The position numbers and the translations under genes were made by a program. A model generated the notes under the pieces. It did not search any database, was not told the DNA's origin, and worked only from the letters and a program-made list of their open reading frames with translations. A DNA stretch of 36,736 bases from Acidimicrobiia bacterium (GTDB lineage: Bacteria; Actinomycetota; Acidimicrobiia; Acidimicrobiales; Poriferisodalaceae): positions 1 through 36,736 of the forward strand of contig JAJEIW010000029.1 in NCBI GenBank assembly GCA_022828045.1, given 5' to 3'. Positions 1-8,806 of the stretch are shown here, one piece after another (positions within the stretch are counted from its first letter, which is position 1; every line of letters starts with the position of its first letter).

Positions 1-1
1 G

Positions 2-238
2 CTCGACGAGGCGATCAGCTACGCGCGGGACCTGGGACGCTTCAGCGCTCCGTGGTCGATGGCCCAGATCAAGCGCCAAGTGTGGGGACAGCTCGACGAG
101 GCACGCAGCGACGCCTTGGAGGAGTCCAACGCGCTCATGCGGGAATCGCTCACACGACCGGACTTCAAGGAAGGCGTCCAGAGCTTCGTGGAGCAGCGCG
201 ACCCCAACTTCGAGCCGGTCTCGGCTGCCTCTGATTGA
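2..238 (+). CDS. Enoyl-CoA hydratase/isomerase family protein, C-terminal fragment
   Basis: This is the last 78 residues of a protein whose start lies left of the window. Frame 2 reads ...FSAPWSMAQIKRQVWGQ... and ends ...VEQRDPNF..., followed by TGA. The pattern of a helix with 'IKRQV', then 'ALxESNxLMRESLxRPDFKEGVQSFVEQR', is typical of the C-terminal helical trimerisation region of crotonase-fold enoyl-CoA hydratases. The active-site oxyanion loops are not in the window, so the exact reaction cannot be stated. The next gene starts 77 nt downstream; nothing in that gap resembles a gene. Confidence 0.75.
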   Translation, partial: LDEAISYARDLGRFSAPWSMAQIKRQVWGQLDEARSDALEESNALMRESLTRPDFKEGVQSFVEQRDPNFEPVSAASD

Positions 239-315
239 TCTGGGTCTGAGTCAACTGGGATCTGATCGACTCCCTGCCCAGGGGTTCTGGCACCTGCCGG
301 GGCGGTGACGCGACG

Positions 316-1959
316 GTGAACGACACGCTCGTCGCGTTTGCCGTGCTGGCTTGGCTGGCGTACCTGGCCAGTCGGCTGCTGGCGCGGCATCACCTGCCCG
401 AGCTGGTCGCATTCCTCATCGTCGGTGCGCTGCTGGGCCCGTCGGGGCCGCCGTTCATGCAGCTGATCGACGAGCCGTCGCTGATCGCGCTGCGACCCGT
501 CACCGAGGTGGCACTGGCAGTGCTCATGTTCGTGATCGGCGAACGAGTCTCGGTGCGGGCACTGAGAGCCGCGAGATGGACGCTCACGACGGGCGTCATC
601 CAGTTCGTGCTGAGCGCAGTCGCGGTGTTCTGGGTGACGAGCAGGCTCGGCGCCGACCGTCCGGTCGCGCTGGTGCTCGGCGCGCTCGCCGGTGCCGGCG
701 CACCGATGACGATCGCGCACATCGTGACTTCCGTGCGTGCCCGCGGCAGCTATCCCACCGGCATCGTGGGCACCCATGCCGTGTCGGACGCGCTGGCGAC
801 CACGACGTTCGCTGCGGTGCTCCCGATAGCGCTGCTGCTGTCGGACGAGGCTGCCGACATCGGCGGCGCGCTGGTGAACTTCGTCCAGCTCGGCATCGGA
901 GGCGCGGTGCTGGGACTGATCCTGGGCTGGTTCATCTCGCGGCTCGGCTTCCAGATCGAGACCTCCGGCGAGCTGTTGCTGTTCGTGCTGGTGCACATCG
1001 TGATCGCGTGGACCGTTGCCGGATTCGCCGAGATCTCGCTGCCGCTGGCAGCGCTCGTCGCGGGTGCCACGGCGGCGACGGTGTCGCCGCAGGCATTCTC
1101 GGTGCGCCTGTTCCGCACGATCAAGACCATCGAGCAGCCGCTCTACCTGCTGTTCTTCGCGCTGGCCGGTGCGTCCATCCACCTCTCCGATGTGCCCAAG
1201 GTCGGGCTGGTCGGCATCGCTTACATCGTCGTGCGTGTGGCGGCCAAGATCGTCGGCGGCCTCGCCGGCGGCCTCACCGGGGGCCTCGGCTGGCGGCGAT
1301 CGTTTCGGCTGGGAGTCAACCTGACGCCTCAGGCGGGCGTGGCCGTCGGCCTTGCGGTCCTCGCTTCCGAGCGCTTGAGCGACGTCGGTTCCGATGCAGG
1401 CGTCGAGGCCGCCACCGTGGTGCTCGGCGCCGTCGTGCTGTTCGAGCTGATCGGGCCCCTCTTCGTTGCGCGGGACCTGCGTGACTGGTCGTCCGAGGAG
1501 GACGACTCCGGCACTGCTCCCGAAGAGTTCGAGCTGCCCGCACATGTGCTGGTGGCAGCTCCGGTCCCGGTGGAGCTGCCCGAATGGCTGATCGACCAAG
1601 CGGCCCGGTGGCGCTCGTCGCTGGTGGTGTTGATGCCAGGGGAGCGAGACGAGCCCCACGCGGCACAGATCGGGGAGCGATGCGGGAGCCGCGACGTGGA
1701 CTTCGAGTTCCGTTCGCTGCGAAACGAGAGCTTCACCGGTGCGGTGGTGCGCTCTCGCAGCCAGCACCAGGCGGACCTCGTCGTCCTGTTCGCCCCGCGC
1801 CCGCCGGCCGGAGCCTCCCGGCTGGTGCTGCTGCCGTCCGAGCGCATCGCGCGCCAGCTGCCGGTGCCGGTACTCACCTTCCCTCTGAACCTGCCGGAGG
1901 AGGACCAACCGCCGCGGCCTCGCCGGTTGCCGTGGCAGAGCCCGGGGCGGGGCGAGTGA
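316..1959 (+). CDS. Monovalent cation:proton antiporter (CPA family) with C-terminal cytosolic domain
   Basis: The 547-aa product would exchange Na+ or K+ for protons across the membrane. About 12 hydrophobic segments fill residues 1-385. The N-terminal 'VAFLIVGALLGPSG' is a classic Na+/H+ exchanger motif. The acidic pair expected in the ion-binding helix is read here as Ser-Asp in 'GTHAVSDALATTTF' (about residue 158), where CPA1 proteins usually have Asn-Asp and CPA2 proteins Asp-Asp. Residues about 410-530 form a soluble alpha/beta tail that looks like a weak universal-stress-protein domain, as seen in KefB-like antiporters. The GTG start is chosen because it places the first membrane helix at the N-terminus. 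It leads a four-gene overlapping operon. The ion and direction cannot be told from sequence. Confidence 0.82.
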   Translation: MNDTLVAFAVLAWLAYLASRLLARHHLPELVAFLIVGALLGPSGPPFMQLIDEPSLIALRPVTEVALAVLMFVIGERVSVRALRAARWTLTTGVIQFVLSAVAVFWVTSRLGADRPVALVLGALAGAGAPMTIAHIVTSVRARGSYPTGIVGTHAVSDALATTTFAAVLPIALLLSDEAADIGGALVNFVQLGIGGAVLGLILGWFISRLGFQIETSGELLLFVLVHIVIAWTVAGFAEISLPLAALVAGATAATVSPQAFSVRLFRTIKTIEQPLYLLFFALAGASIHLSDVPKVGLVGIAYIVVRVAAKIVGGLAGGLTGGLGWRRSFRLGVNLTPQAGVAVGLAVLASERLSDVGSDAGVEAATVVLGAVVLFELIGPLFVARDLRDWSSEEDDSGTAPEEFELPAHVLVAAPVPVELPEWLIDQAARWRSSLVVLMPGERDEPHAAQIGERCGSRDVDFEFRSLRNESFTGAVVRSRSQHQADLVVLFAPRPPAGASRLVLLPSERIARQLPVPVLTFPLNLPEEDQPPRPRRLPWQSPGRGE

Positions 1960-2777
1960 GCCAGCCGGCCGGCAACCCGGCGGGAGCGGATCCGCCAGAC
2001 GCCACCGAAGCGCTGGTCGGGGCAGCACGCGATATCGCCGCGGACGCGGGATCGCTCACATTGCGGTGGTTCGGCCGTCGCGATCTCGGTGTCACCTGGA
2101 AGCGGGACGGTACCGAGGTGACCGAAGCCGACCGGGCGGCGGAGCGCCTCGTCCGGGACCGGATCGGTGAGCAGTTTCCCGATGACGCGATCTTCGGCGA
2201 GGAAGAGGGCGGCGCAATCCGGCCTGAGGGTCGGACATGGATCGTCGACCCCATCGATGGGACGCGGGGCTTTGTGCGAGGTGTTCCCCTGTACGCGACG
2301 CTCGTGGCGCTGGTCGATCCTCACGGTCCGCTGGTGGGCGTCATCGACCTGCCGGTGCTCGGGCAGACGCTCGCCGCCGGGAGAGGCACCGGCTGCTGGC
2401 AGGACGACCATCGCTGCACGGTGAGCCATCACGCTGAGCTCAGCGGAGCGCTCGTCAACACCTCGGACTACAACACCTTCGAACCGACCCAATTCGAGGC
2501 GTTGCGCTCCCGCGGTGCGATGATGCGCACGTGGGGCGACGCATACGGCTACTTCCTCGTCGCCACCGGGCAGGCTGAGGCGATGATCGATCCGGTATGC
2601 GAGACATGGGACCTCGCCCCGATGCCGGTGATCATGTCGGAGGCCGGCGGCATCTTCACCGATGTCGATGGCCGGCCTGAGTACCGCAACCGCAACGGCA
2701 TCGCCACCAACGGCGTGCTCCACGAGGAAATCGTCGACGCCATGGCCGCCCGCCCCCCGAACAGCCATGCCGAGTGA
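1956..2777 (+). CDS. hisN: Inositol monophosphatase family / histidinol-phosphatase (HisN-like)
   Basis: A 273-aa Mg-dependent phosphatase of the inositol monophosphatase superfamily. The metal-binding motifs are present: 'TEADR' (about 57-61), 'GEEEG' (81-85), 'WIVDPIDGT' (95-103) and 'WDLAPMPVIMSEAGG' near residue 213. Among such proteins the pattern best fits HisN-type histidinol-phosphatases, which dephosphorylate L-histidinol phosphate in histidine synthesis; inositol or other sugar phosphates remain possible. The ORF track starts at 1584, but that extension is a shadow of the antiporter. The GTG at 1956 overlaps the antiporter stop by 4 nt (GTGA), showing translational coupling. No other his gene is present here. 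Confidence 0.8.
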   Translation: MSQPAGNPAGADPPDATEALVGAARDIAADAGSLTLRWFGRRDLGVTWKRDGTEVTEADRAAERLVRDRIGEQFPDDAIFGEEEGGAIRPEGRTWIVDPIDGTRGFVRGVPLYATLVALVDPHGPLVGVIDLPVLGQTLAAGRGTGCWQDDHRCTVSHHAELSGALVNTSDYNTFEPTQFEALRSRGAMMRTWGDAYGYFLVATGQAEAMIDPVCETWDLAPMPVIMSEAGGIFTDVDGRPEYRNRNGIATNGVLHEEIVDAMAARPPNSHAE

Positions 2778-3987
2778 CGCCCGCCGCAGGGCCGAACTCC
2801 AGCTGCCTGAGCGCGATCGGATGCCCCGCTGGGTGCCGCGTGCGATCGGGCTGGCATTGCTGGGCGTCGTGGGTCTGGCGACGGCGGCGTGGCTGCTCGA
2901 CCGGCTGCGCGATCTCTTGGTGGTGCTGCTGGTGTCGCTGTTCCTGTCGTTTGCCATGGAGCCGGCCGTCAACTGGCTGGCGCGCCGGGGATGGAAACGC
3001 GGGCTTGGCACAGCGGTCGTCTTCTGTGTCTTCGCCGCGGCGGCCTTGGGATTTCTGGCTGCCATGGCATCGGTCCTGGCCGACCAGATCACCAAGCTGA
3101 TCGACGCTGCGCCCGGCTACCTGGCCGATATCGAGCGCTGGGCAGACGACCAGTTCGGCATCCAGCTCAGCACCGGCGATCTGCGAGCCCAGTTCACCGA
3201 GGGCGGCACGGCGGCATCGCTGTTGGGTGACGTCGCCGGCAACCTGGTATCGGTCGGCTCGACTGTGGTCAACGTCGCGATCCAGATGCTGACCGTTGCC
3301 TTGTTCACCTTCTACCTGGTCGCAGACGGCCCGCGGCTGCGCCGCTTGGTCTGCTCCGCGCTGGTGCCGTCCCGCCAGGCCGCCGTGATGCGCGGCTGGG
3401 AGCTGGCCATCGACAAGACCGGCGGCTACATCTACTCCAGGACGCTGCTCGCAATCGCAGCGTTCCTGGTGCACTGGGCCGCCTTCGCCATCATCGGCGT
3501 GCCGTTCCCGCTGCCGCTCGCGATGTGGGTGGGCGTGCTGTCGCAGTTCGTTCCGGTCGTCGGCACCTACCTGGCGGGCGTGCTGCCGCTGCTCATCGCG
3601 CTGCTCGACGAGCCGATCAGCGCCTTGTGGGTTCTCATCGTGGTGCTCGCGTACCAGCAGATCGAGAATTACCTGCTCGCGCCCCGGGTGACCGCTCACA
3701 CCATGAACATCCATCCCGCCGTCGCGTTCGGCTCGGTTCTCGTGGGCGCCGCGCTGCTCGGCTCAGCCGGAGCACTGCTGGCAGTTCCCGCTGCTGCGAC
3801 CATCCAGGCCTTCGTGTCCACCTACATCAAGCGGCACGAGCTCATCGAGTCAGAACTGTTCGAGACCCACGAGAGCGAAGCGGACGTCGCTGACGGCCAC
3901 GATGAGCTGGCTGTCGTGGACCCAGGCGAGTCTGTGGACGCGGATGCGGACCCAGCGGCCGATTCCGGATCGCCGCCAGCCGGGTGA
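2767..3987 (+). CDS. AI-2E/PerM family transmembrane protein
   Basis: A 406-aa integral membrane protein of the AI-2E transporter (PerM/UPF0118) family. It has two N-terminal hydrophobic segments after a short charged tail, a soluble stretch (about residues 95-155), and then a cluster of hydrophobic helices with 'ALLDEPISALWVLIVVLAYQQIENYLLAPRV'-type sequence; 'QQIENYLLAPRV' is the hallmark of the family. The C-terminus (about 360-406) is acidic and Asp/Glu rich. Members have been linked to autoinducer-2 export, Na+/H+ exchange or permease roles, and the substrate here is unknown. The ATG at 2767 lies inside the hisN-like gene end (11-nt overlap) and removes 35 shadow residues from the listed ORF. 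Confidence 0.85.
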   Translation: MPSDARRRAELQLPERDRMPRWVPRAIGLALLGVVGLATAAWLLDRLRDLLVVLLVSLFLSFAMEPAVNWLARRGWKRGLGTAVVFCVFAAAALGFLAAMASVLADQITKLIDAAPGYLADIERWADDQFGIQLSTGDLRAQFTEGGTAASLLGDVAGNLVSVGSTVVNVAIQMLTVALFTFYLVADGPRLRRLVCSALVPSRQAAVMRGWELAIDKTGGYIYSRTLLAIAAFLVHWAAFAIIGVPFPLPLAMWVGVLSQFVPVVGTYLAGVLPLLIALLDEPISALWVLIVVLAYQQIENYLLAPRVTAHTMNIHPAVAFGSVLVGAALLGSAGALLAVPAAATIQAFVSTYIKRHELIESELFETHESEADVADGHDELAVVDPGESVDADADPAADSGSPPAG

Positions 3988-4265
3988 TGGCGGTCCTCGT
4001 TGACGACGCCCGGTGGCCATGGCGAGGTCGACGCTGGGCGCATCTCGTCTCCGACGAGAGCTACGAGGAACTGCACCTGTTCGCTGCGTCAATCGGCAAG
4101 CGACGGGCGGCATTTCAGGGCGACCATTACGACGTCGACGAGGCCGAGCGGGAGCTTGCCCTCGCTGCAGGCGCCGTAGCAGTCAACAGCCGCGAACTGG
4201 TAGCTCGCCTGCGCGCGGCCGACTTGCGCCAGCGCAATGCCCGCCGGGCCGACAATCGCACGTGA
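3987..4265 (+). CDS. DUF4031 domain-containing protein
   Basis: A 92-aa soluble protein that starts 'MAVLVDDARWPWRGRRWAHL', the characteristic opening of DUF4031 proteins, and continues with 'SDESYEELHLFAASIG'. The family has no established function. The ATG at 3987 shares its first base with the TGA of the membrane protein gene (TGATG), so the two are translationally coupled; the alternative GTG at 3984 adds only one residue. It is the last gene of the four-gene operon that begins with the antiporter. A short inverted repeat follows the stop codon immediately. Confidence 0.8.
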   Translation: MAVLVDDARWPWRGRRWAHLVSDESYEELHLFAASIGKRRAAFQGDHYDVDEAERELALAAGAVAVNSRELVARLRAADLRQRNARRADNRT

Positions 4266-4282
4266 GCCTGCCCGAGGCAGGC
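4266..4282. terminator. Candidate bidirectional terminator hairpin
   Basis: GCCTGCC, a three-base loop CGA, then GGCAGGC make a perfect 7-bp stem directly after the DUF4031 stop and 12 nt before the stop of the convergent hydrolase gene. No T-tract follows on either strand, so an intrinsic terminator in the strict sense is not proven. The position between convergent stops is the main argument. Confidence 0.4.
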
Positions 4283-4294
4283 ACCCCAGGCGGC

Positions 4295-4984
4295 TCAGAA
4301 CACCTCGAGGTGCTCCATCACGGCGTCGATGAAGCCGAAGTTCTTCGGCGTCGCGAAGTGGTCACAGCCGCGCAGCTCAGTGAACGAAGCATCTGCCAGG
4401 GCGTCGAGCAGCGGGTCTGCCGGGCCGGCGAAGTCTTCGGTACCCAGCACCACCCGCACCGGATGGGTGATGCGTGCGAACTCGTCGTCGCCAAGCGGCG
4501 CGTGCTTGCGGCGCATGAACGCGGCCAGCGCCTGACCGTCTTGGTCTGGCTCGGCGGCATAGCGGGCGAAGGTCTGGGCGTGCACGTCATCGGCCGGGGC
4601 GTCGCCCGAAACTCCCCGCGCAATGCGCTCGGCCTGCTCGTCATCGCGCTCGAACAGGTTGCGGCCGACGCCCGAGATCACCAAGCGGTCGAATCGTTCG
4701 GGTGCGATCGACGCCATCACCAGCAGCGTGCGCGACCCCATCGAGAAGCCCACGCCGTCGACGGTCTGATCGCCCGCTTCTTCGGCCAGCCGCTCGACCA
4801 GCTTGGCTTCCATTTCTGCGTAGTCGGCAGGATCGTGCGACTTGGGCGCCGATCCGTGGCCTGGCAGGTCCCACGCGATGATCTCGCGCCCGCCGTCGGC
4901 CAGCAGGTCCAGGATGCCGGTCGGCTGCCACGTGCTCGCCACCGAGCCGGTGAAGCCGTGAAGCAGGAGCACAGGGTTCGCCAT
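4295..4984 (-). CDS. Alpha/beta-fold hydrolase
   Basis: A 229-aa serine hydrolase. It opens 'MANPVLLLHGFTGS', where the HGF stretch forms the oxyanion loop. The nucleophile elbow is 'GFSMGS' (Ser81), the acid is probably in 'VLGTEDFAGPAD', and the base His sits in 'GCDHFATP' near residue 209. The order matches small esterase/MenH-like hydrolases. The substrate is unknown. The listed 312-aa ORF has an implausible N-terminal extension across the divergent promoter region; the ATG at 4984 starts exactly at the first beta strand. It is divergent from the AtuA-family gene 91 nt away, and convergent with DUF4031. Confidence 0.83.
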   Translation of the reverse strand: MANPVLLLHGFTGSVASTWQPTGILDLLADGGREIIAWDLPGHGSAPKSHDPADYAEMEAKLVERLAEEAGDQTVDGVGFSMGSRTLLVMASIAPERFDRLVISGVGRNLFERDDEQAERIARGVSGDAPADDVHAQTFARYAAEPDQDGQALAAFMRRKHAPLGDDEFARITHPVRVVLGTEDFAGPADPLLDALADASFTELRGCDHFATPKNFGFIDAVMEHLEVF

Positions 4985-5075
4985 GGCGGAAGTCTGGCAG
5001 AGCCGTGACATACCCTGCATCGGGGCGTTGGGCACCCACGTCCCGCTGAACGACACCCAGAGCGAGTGGCGAACC

Positions 5076-6851
5076 ATGAGCACGACGACTGCACCGCCCA
5101 TCCGGATTGCCAACTGCAGCGGCTTCTTCGGAGACCGTCTCTCCGCTGCCCGCGAGATGGTCTCCGACGGCCCGATCGATGCCCTCACGGGCGACTGGCT
5201 CGCCGAGCTGACGATGCTGATCCTGTCGCGCATCGCCGCGAAGCGCCCCGGCGCCGGCTACGCCCGCACCTTTGTCACCCAGATGGAGGAGGTGATGGGG
5301 ACCTGCCTGGACCACGGAATCAAGGTCGTCTCCAATGCCGGGGGGCTGCACCCGGAGGGCTGCGCCGACGCGGTGTCCGATGTCGCGGATCGGCTGGGAT
5401 TGAAGCCGTCGATCGCGTATGTGGACGGCGACGATCTGACCGATCGGCTCGCCGAGCTGATCGCATCGGGCAACGACTTCGCGCATCTCGACACCGGCCA
5501 GCCGCTCGGCGATCTGGCCGACCGCATCGTGACGGCGAATGCCTACATCGGCTGCTGGGGGATCGTCGAGGCGCTCAACCAGGGCGCTGACATCGTCATC
5601 ACCGGGCGGGCGACTGATGCAGCCGTCGTGGCAGCTCCCGCGGCGTGGCATCACGGCTGGACCCGCGACGACTGGGATGCCCTGGCCGGGGCGATCGTCG
5701 CCGGTCATGTCATCGAGTGCGGCGGGCAGGCCACCGGCGGCAACTACAGCTTCTTCACCGAGATAGCCGACATGACCTACCCGGGGTTTCCCTGGGCCGA
5801 GGTCGCAGCGGACGGTTCGAGCGTGATCGGCAAGCACGCCGGCACCGGCGGGGAGGTCTCGGTCGGCACCGTGACGTCACAGCTGCTGTACGAGATCCAG
5901 AGCGAGCGGTACTTCAACCCCGACGTGGTAAGCCGCTTCGACTCCATCGAGCTCTCCCAGATCGGGCCGGACCGGGTGCGCATCGGCGGCGTGCGGGGCG
6001 AGCCGGCGCCGCCCACGCTGAAGGTGGCCATGAACTACCAGGGCGGGTACCGCAACCAGATCTCGATCGGGCTGACGGGGCTTGACATCGGGGCCAAGGC
6101 CGAGCTGATCGAGCGGCAGTTCTGGCACGCGTGCCCGTACGGCCCCGGCGACTACGAGACCGTGGTGCGCAAGTTCCTGCCGACGCACAAGGCCGATCCG
6201 GCCACCAACGAGGAGGCGGTTGCGGTCTACAAGATCATCGTGAAGGATCCTGACGAGCGCAAGGTCGGCCGGGCGTTCTCCAACGCCGGAACAGAGATCG
6301 GCCTGTGCTCCATTCCGGGAATGTTCGGCACCGGCGGAGGTCCGGGTCCGGGTCAGCCGTTCGGCGTGTACTGGCCGGCGCTCGTCGATGCCGAGCTCGT
6401 GCCGATGAACGTCGTGGTGGACGGCCGGCGCACGGTGGTCGACAGCACCCCGCCGGAGGTCTTCTTCGAGAGCGCCGAGGTGGCGACGCCCGACCGGGTC
6501 GAGCCGCCGGGCGGGCCGACCAGAGCCGCCCCGCTCGGCACGCTGTTCGGCACCCGGTCGGGCGACAAGGGCCCGAACGCGAACCTCGGCATCTTCGCCC
6601 GGTCGGCCGAGGCCTACTGGTGGCTGTCCGATTACTTGACAGCGGATCGTCTCGCGGAGTTGATGCCCGAGGCAGCCGAGCACAAGGTGGATCGCTACGA
6701 CCTGCCCAACATCTGGAGCCTCAACTTCATCTTCCACGGCATTCTGGAGGAAGGCGTGGCAGCGTCGACGCGGCAGGATCCCCAAGCCAAGGCCCTGGGG
6801 GAGTACCTGCGGGCCAAGATCGTCGAGATTCCCGAGGCGCTGCTGCCGTAG
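5076..6851 (+). CDS. Acyclic terpene utilisation AtuA-family protein (DUF1446)
   Basis: A 591-aa protein matching the AtuA family in length and order. The N-terminus 'IRIANCSGFFGDRLSAAREM' and the internal 'VITGRATDAAVVAAP' and 'GHVIECGGQATGGNY' are family signatures of the large DUF1446 domain (about 10-450). The last about 105 residues ('LGTLFGTRSGDKGPNANLGIF...') are the AtuA-like C-terminal domain. AtuA itself takes part in acyclic terpene (citronellol/geraniol) breakdown in Pseudomonas. Many homologues lie in other acyl-CoA pathways, and no other atu gene is visible here, so the substrate is open. ATG 5076 is preferred over 4983 because the longer form begins inside the divergent hydrolase start. 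Confidence 0.82.
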   Translation: MSTTTAPPIRIANCSGFFGDRLSAAREMVSDGPIDALTGDWLAELTMLILSRIAAKRPGAGYARTFVTQMEEVMGTCLDHGIKVVSNAGGLHPEGCADAVSDVADRLGLKPSIAYVDGDDLTDRLAELIASGNDFAHLDTGQPLGDLADRIVTANAYIGCWGIVEALNQGADIVITGRATDAAVVAAPAAWHHGWTRDDWDALAGAIVAGHVIECGGQATGGNYSFFTEIADMTYPGFPWAEVAADGSSVIGKHAGTGGEVSVGTVTSQLLYEIQSERYFNPDVVSRFDSIELSQIGPDRVRIGGVRGEPAPPTLKVAMNYQGGYRNQISIGLTGLDIGAKAELIERQFWHACPYGPGDYETVVRKFLPTHKADPATNEEAVAVYKIIVKDPDERKVGRAFSNAGTEIGLCSIPGMFGTGGGPGPGQPFGVYWPALVDAELVPMNVVVDGRRTVVDSTPPEVFFESAEVATPDRVEPPGGPTRAAPLGTLFGTRSGDKGPNANLGIFARSAEAYWWLSDYLTADRLAELMPEAAEHKVDRYDLPNIWSLNFIFHGILEEGVAASTRQDPQAKALGEYLRAKIVEIPEALLP

Positions 6852-6864
6852 TGAGGACCCCTCG

Positions 6865-7812
6865 TCAGCGGTGCTGGAGGTCTTGCAGGGGCATGCGCGG
6901 GCCGTGGCGGGGCGGCGCCCCAGCCGACTTGGCCAGCGCCTGCACCCGGGCCCGTTGCCCGCGATAGGGCTCGAGCAGCTCCAGCATGCGGTCGTCGTCT
7001 CCGCGTCTTTCGCCGGCCAGGTGCCAGGCGACGTAGCTGGGTATCTGGTAGTCGCCGATGATGACCGAGTCGGGGTCGCCGTGGCAGAGCAGCACGACGA
7101 TCGATGCGGTCCACGGGCCGATGCCCCGGACTGCCTGCAGGCGCTCGCGAGCCGCCTCCGGCGCGAGCTGGGCCACGCGCTCCAGAGTGGCTGCCCGGCG
7201 AGCGAACGCGATGATGGCCTCGGCGCGGCGGCGCTCGACATCGAAGCGGTGGAACTCGTGGTACGCCAGCGAGGCCATGAGCCCGGCCGTCGGCGGCAGC
7301 CGCAGCGCCTCGGGCGCGGGACCAGGCGGCCTGCGACCCCAGCGCCGCAGGATGCCCTGCCACGAGTTCTTGGCGTTCAGTCCGGTCACCTTCTGGCCGC
7401 ACACGGTGGGGACCACATGCTCCCAGATCGTGCCGGTGGCTGTCAGCCGGCGGGCAGGCCAGCGACGCACCCACCCGGCCACGACGGCGTCGAGGGGGAT
7501 GAGCGCTGCGGGTTCGTCCTGGCTGCCGAGCAGTGCGGGCACGCCTGCCGCAGCCTCCGATGCACCCGGTCCCCAGCCGATCACCTCCGCGCAATGCCCG
7601 CTGCGGGTGATGCGCAGCGTGGCCTCGCCTGCAGGTGTGTCCTGGGCACGCCAGATGTGCGGGCCCGCATACAGCACGGGACCCAGCGCTCCCTTGCCGC
7701 CGACCCGCCCGAGCGACCTGCCGGCGTCCAGCGAGTAGTCGAACTCGAAACGCTGCCGCAGATCGGGCGACCGGGTGCTCGCGGCCGGTGCCGGCCCGAC
7801 GCCGGATCGCAT
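6865..7812 (-). CDS. DNA-3-methyladenine glycosylase, AlkA-like (HhH-GPD)
   Basis: A 315-aa base-excision repair glycosylase that would remove alkylated bases from DNA. Residues 226-240, 'LQAVRGIGPWTASIVV', are the helix-hairpin-helix, and the catalytic aspartate is in 'IIGDYQIP' (Asp254), the usual HhH-GPD arrangement. The N-terminal about 115 residues give the AlkA-like beta domain, and 'TIWEHVVPTVCGQKVTG' is the typical interdomain region. No 4Fe-4S cysteine cluster follows, as expected for AlkA rather than Nth/MutY. It lies 11 nt downstream of the FAH-family gene in the same direction, so the two are probably co-transcribed. It converges on the AtuA gene with 13 nt between stops. Confidence 0.85.
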   Translation of the reverse strand: MRSGVGPAPAASTRSPDLRQRFEFDYSLDAGRSLGRVGGKGALGPVLYAGPHIWRAQDTPAGEATLRITRSGHCAEVIGWGPGASEAAAGVPALLGSQDEPAALIPLDAVVAGWVRRWPARRLTATGTIWEHVVPTVCGQKVTGLNAKNSWQGILRRWGRRPPGPAPEALRLPPTAGLMASLAYHEFHRFDVERRRAEAIIAFARRAATLERVAQLAPEAARERLQAVRGIGPWTASIVVLLCHGDPDSVIIGDYQIPSYVAWHLAGERRGDDDRMLELLEPYRGQRARVQALAKSAGAPPRHGPRMPLQDLQHR

Positions 7813-7823
7813 CAGAGCATCGC

Positions 7824-8672
7824 CTAGGAGGCCGGCTCCGCGATCACCGGGTTTGTGAGCGTCCCGATCCCCTCGATGGTGATCGACACGTCGTCTCCGT
7901 CGCTCAAGAACGCCGGCGGTTTCCAGTAGGCCCCCACTCCCTCAGGAGTGCCCGTGGCGATGATGGTGCCCGGATCGAGCGTGAATGCCGTCGAGAGGTG
8001 CGCGACGATCTCGTAGCAATCGAAGATCAGATCGTCGGTCTTGGCGTCCTGGCGAACCTCGCCGCTCACCTCGGTGACCAAGCGGCACGAATGCGGATCG
8101 ATCGAGTCGCTGGTGACCATCCACGGTCCGCACGGCCCGTGGGTATCCCACGACTTGCCCATCATCATCGTCGGGCTCGCTCGCTGCCAGTCGCGCACGC
8201 TGACGTCGTTCATGATCGTGTAGCCCGCGATGTAGTCCGGCACCTCAGACGCCGACACTGAGCGAGCGGTGCGCCCGATGACGACGGCCAGTTCGCCTTC
8301 GTAGTCGATCATGTCCGGCGCTGCGGCCGGAATGTGGATCGGCTCGTGGGGCCCGATGATGCAGTTGTGGTGCTTGTTGAAGATGATCGGCACCGATGGG
8401 GGCTCGCGGCCGCCTTCGGCCGCATGGGCCCGGTAGTTGAGCCCCACGGCGAGGATGGTCGGCGGGCGGCCGACCGGGGACAGCAGCGTCGCTTCGTCGA
8501 GCGCCGTGGTCGGGCCGGTCGCCATGGCGTTGACGGCGGCTACGAGGCCGCCCTCGCACGCCTCGAGCAACGACGGCAGGTCTGTGTGGTCGCATTGCAG
8601 GGTCGCAATGCCGTCGTCAGTCACGATGCCCAGAGCAGGTCGTCCGTCTACGAGATGTCTCCCAATACGCAT
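7824..8672 (-). CDS. Fumarylacetoacetate hydrolase family protein
   Basis: A 282-aa enzyme of the FAH/2-hydroxyhepta-2,4-diene-1,7-dioate isomerase family, which cleaves or decarboxylates beta-diketo acids using a divalent metal. The family core is clear: 'GLNYRAHAAE', 'DMIDYEGELAVVIG' with the E-x-E metal ligands, 'GYTIMNDVSVRDWQ', and 'TGTPEGVGAYWKPP' near the end. The first about 60 residues form the small N-terminal domain. Likely substrates are acylpyruvates or aromatic ring-cleavage products, which sequence alone does not settle. A -10-like TAGCGT lies 6 nt before the ATG, suggesting a leaderless transcript that also carries the glycosylase gene. Confidence 0.88.
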   Translation of the reverse strand: MRIGRHLVDGRPALGIVTDDGIATLQCDHTDLPSLLEACEGGLVAAVNAMATGPTTALDEATLLSPVGRPPTILAVGLNYRAHAAEGGREPPSVPIIFNKHHNCIIGPHEPIHIPAAAPDMIDYEGELAVVIGRTARSVSASEVPDYIAGYTIMNDVSVRDWQRASPTMMMGKSWDTHGPCGPWMVTSDSIDPHSCRLVTEVSGEVRQDAKTDDLIFDCYEIVAHLSTAFTLDPGTIIATGTPEGVGAYWKPPAFLSDGDDVSITIEGIGTLTNPVIAEPAS

Positions 8673-8678
8673 GCGCCG

Positions 8679-8684
8679 ACGCTA
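8679..8684 (-). promoter_or_regulatory. -10 box of leaderless promoter for FAH-family gene
   Basis: TAGCGT on the minus strand, 6 nt before the ATG at 8672. This TANNNT-to-start spacing recurs throughout the window and implies transcription from or next to the start codon. Confidence 0.5.
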
Positions 8685-8806
8685 GTGCGAGGCCGCACAC
8701 TGGACGCGGCGGACGCGCTGGCGATGCTCGCCCCGCAGCCGTGCCGATTCGGGAAACAGCGACTCGGCATTGTGCGAAAGGCGCATCAGTGGCACTCTGG
8801 CACGCC

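Noticed and set aside
19-2028. 669-aa minus-strand ORF
   Set aside because: Arg/Gln/His/Asp-rich low-complexity translation, antisense to the clear antiporter; a typical high-GC shadow frame.
1329-3095. 588-aa minus-strand ORF across the hisN-like and AI-2E genes
   Set aside because: No recognisable motifs; antisense to two well-supported genes.
4641-5837. 398-aa minus-strand ORF
   Set aside because: Its end re-reads the hydrolase in another frame and its start is antisense to the AtuA-family gene.
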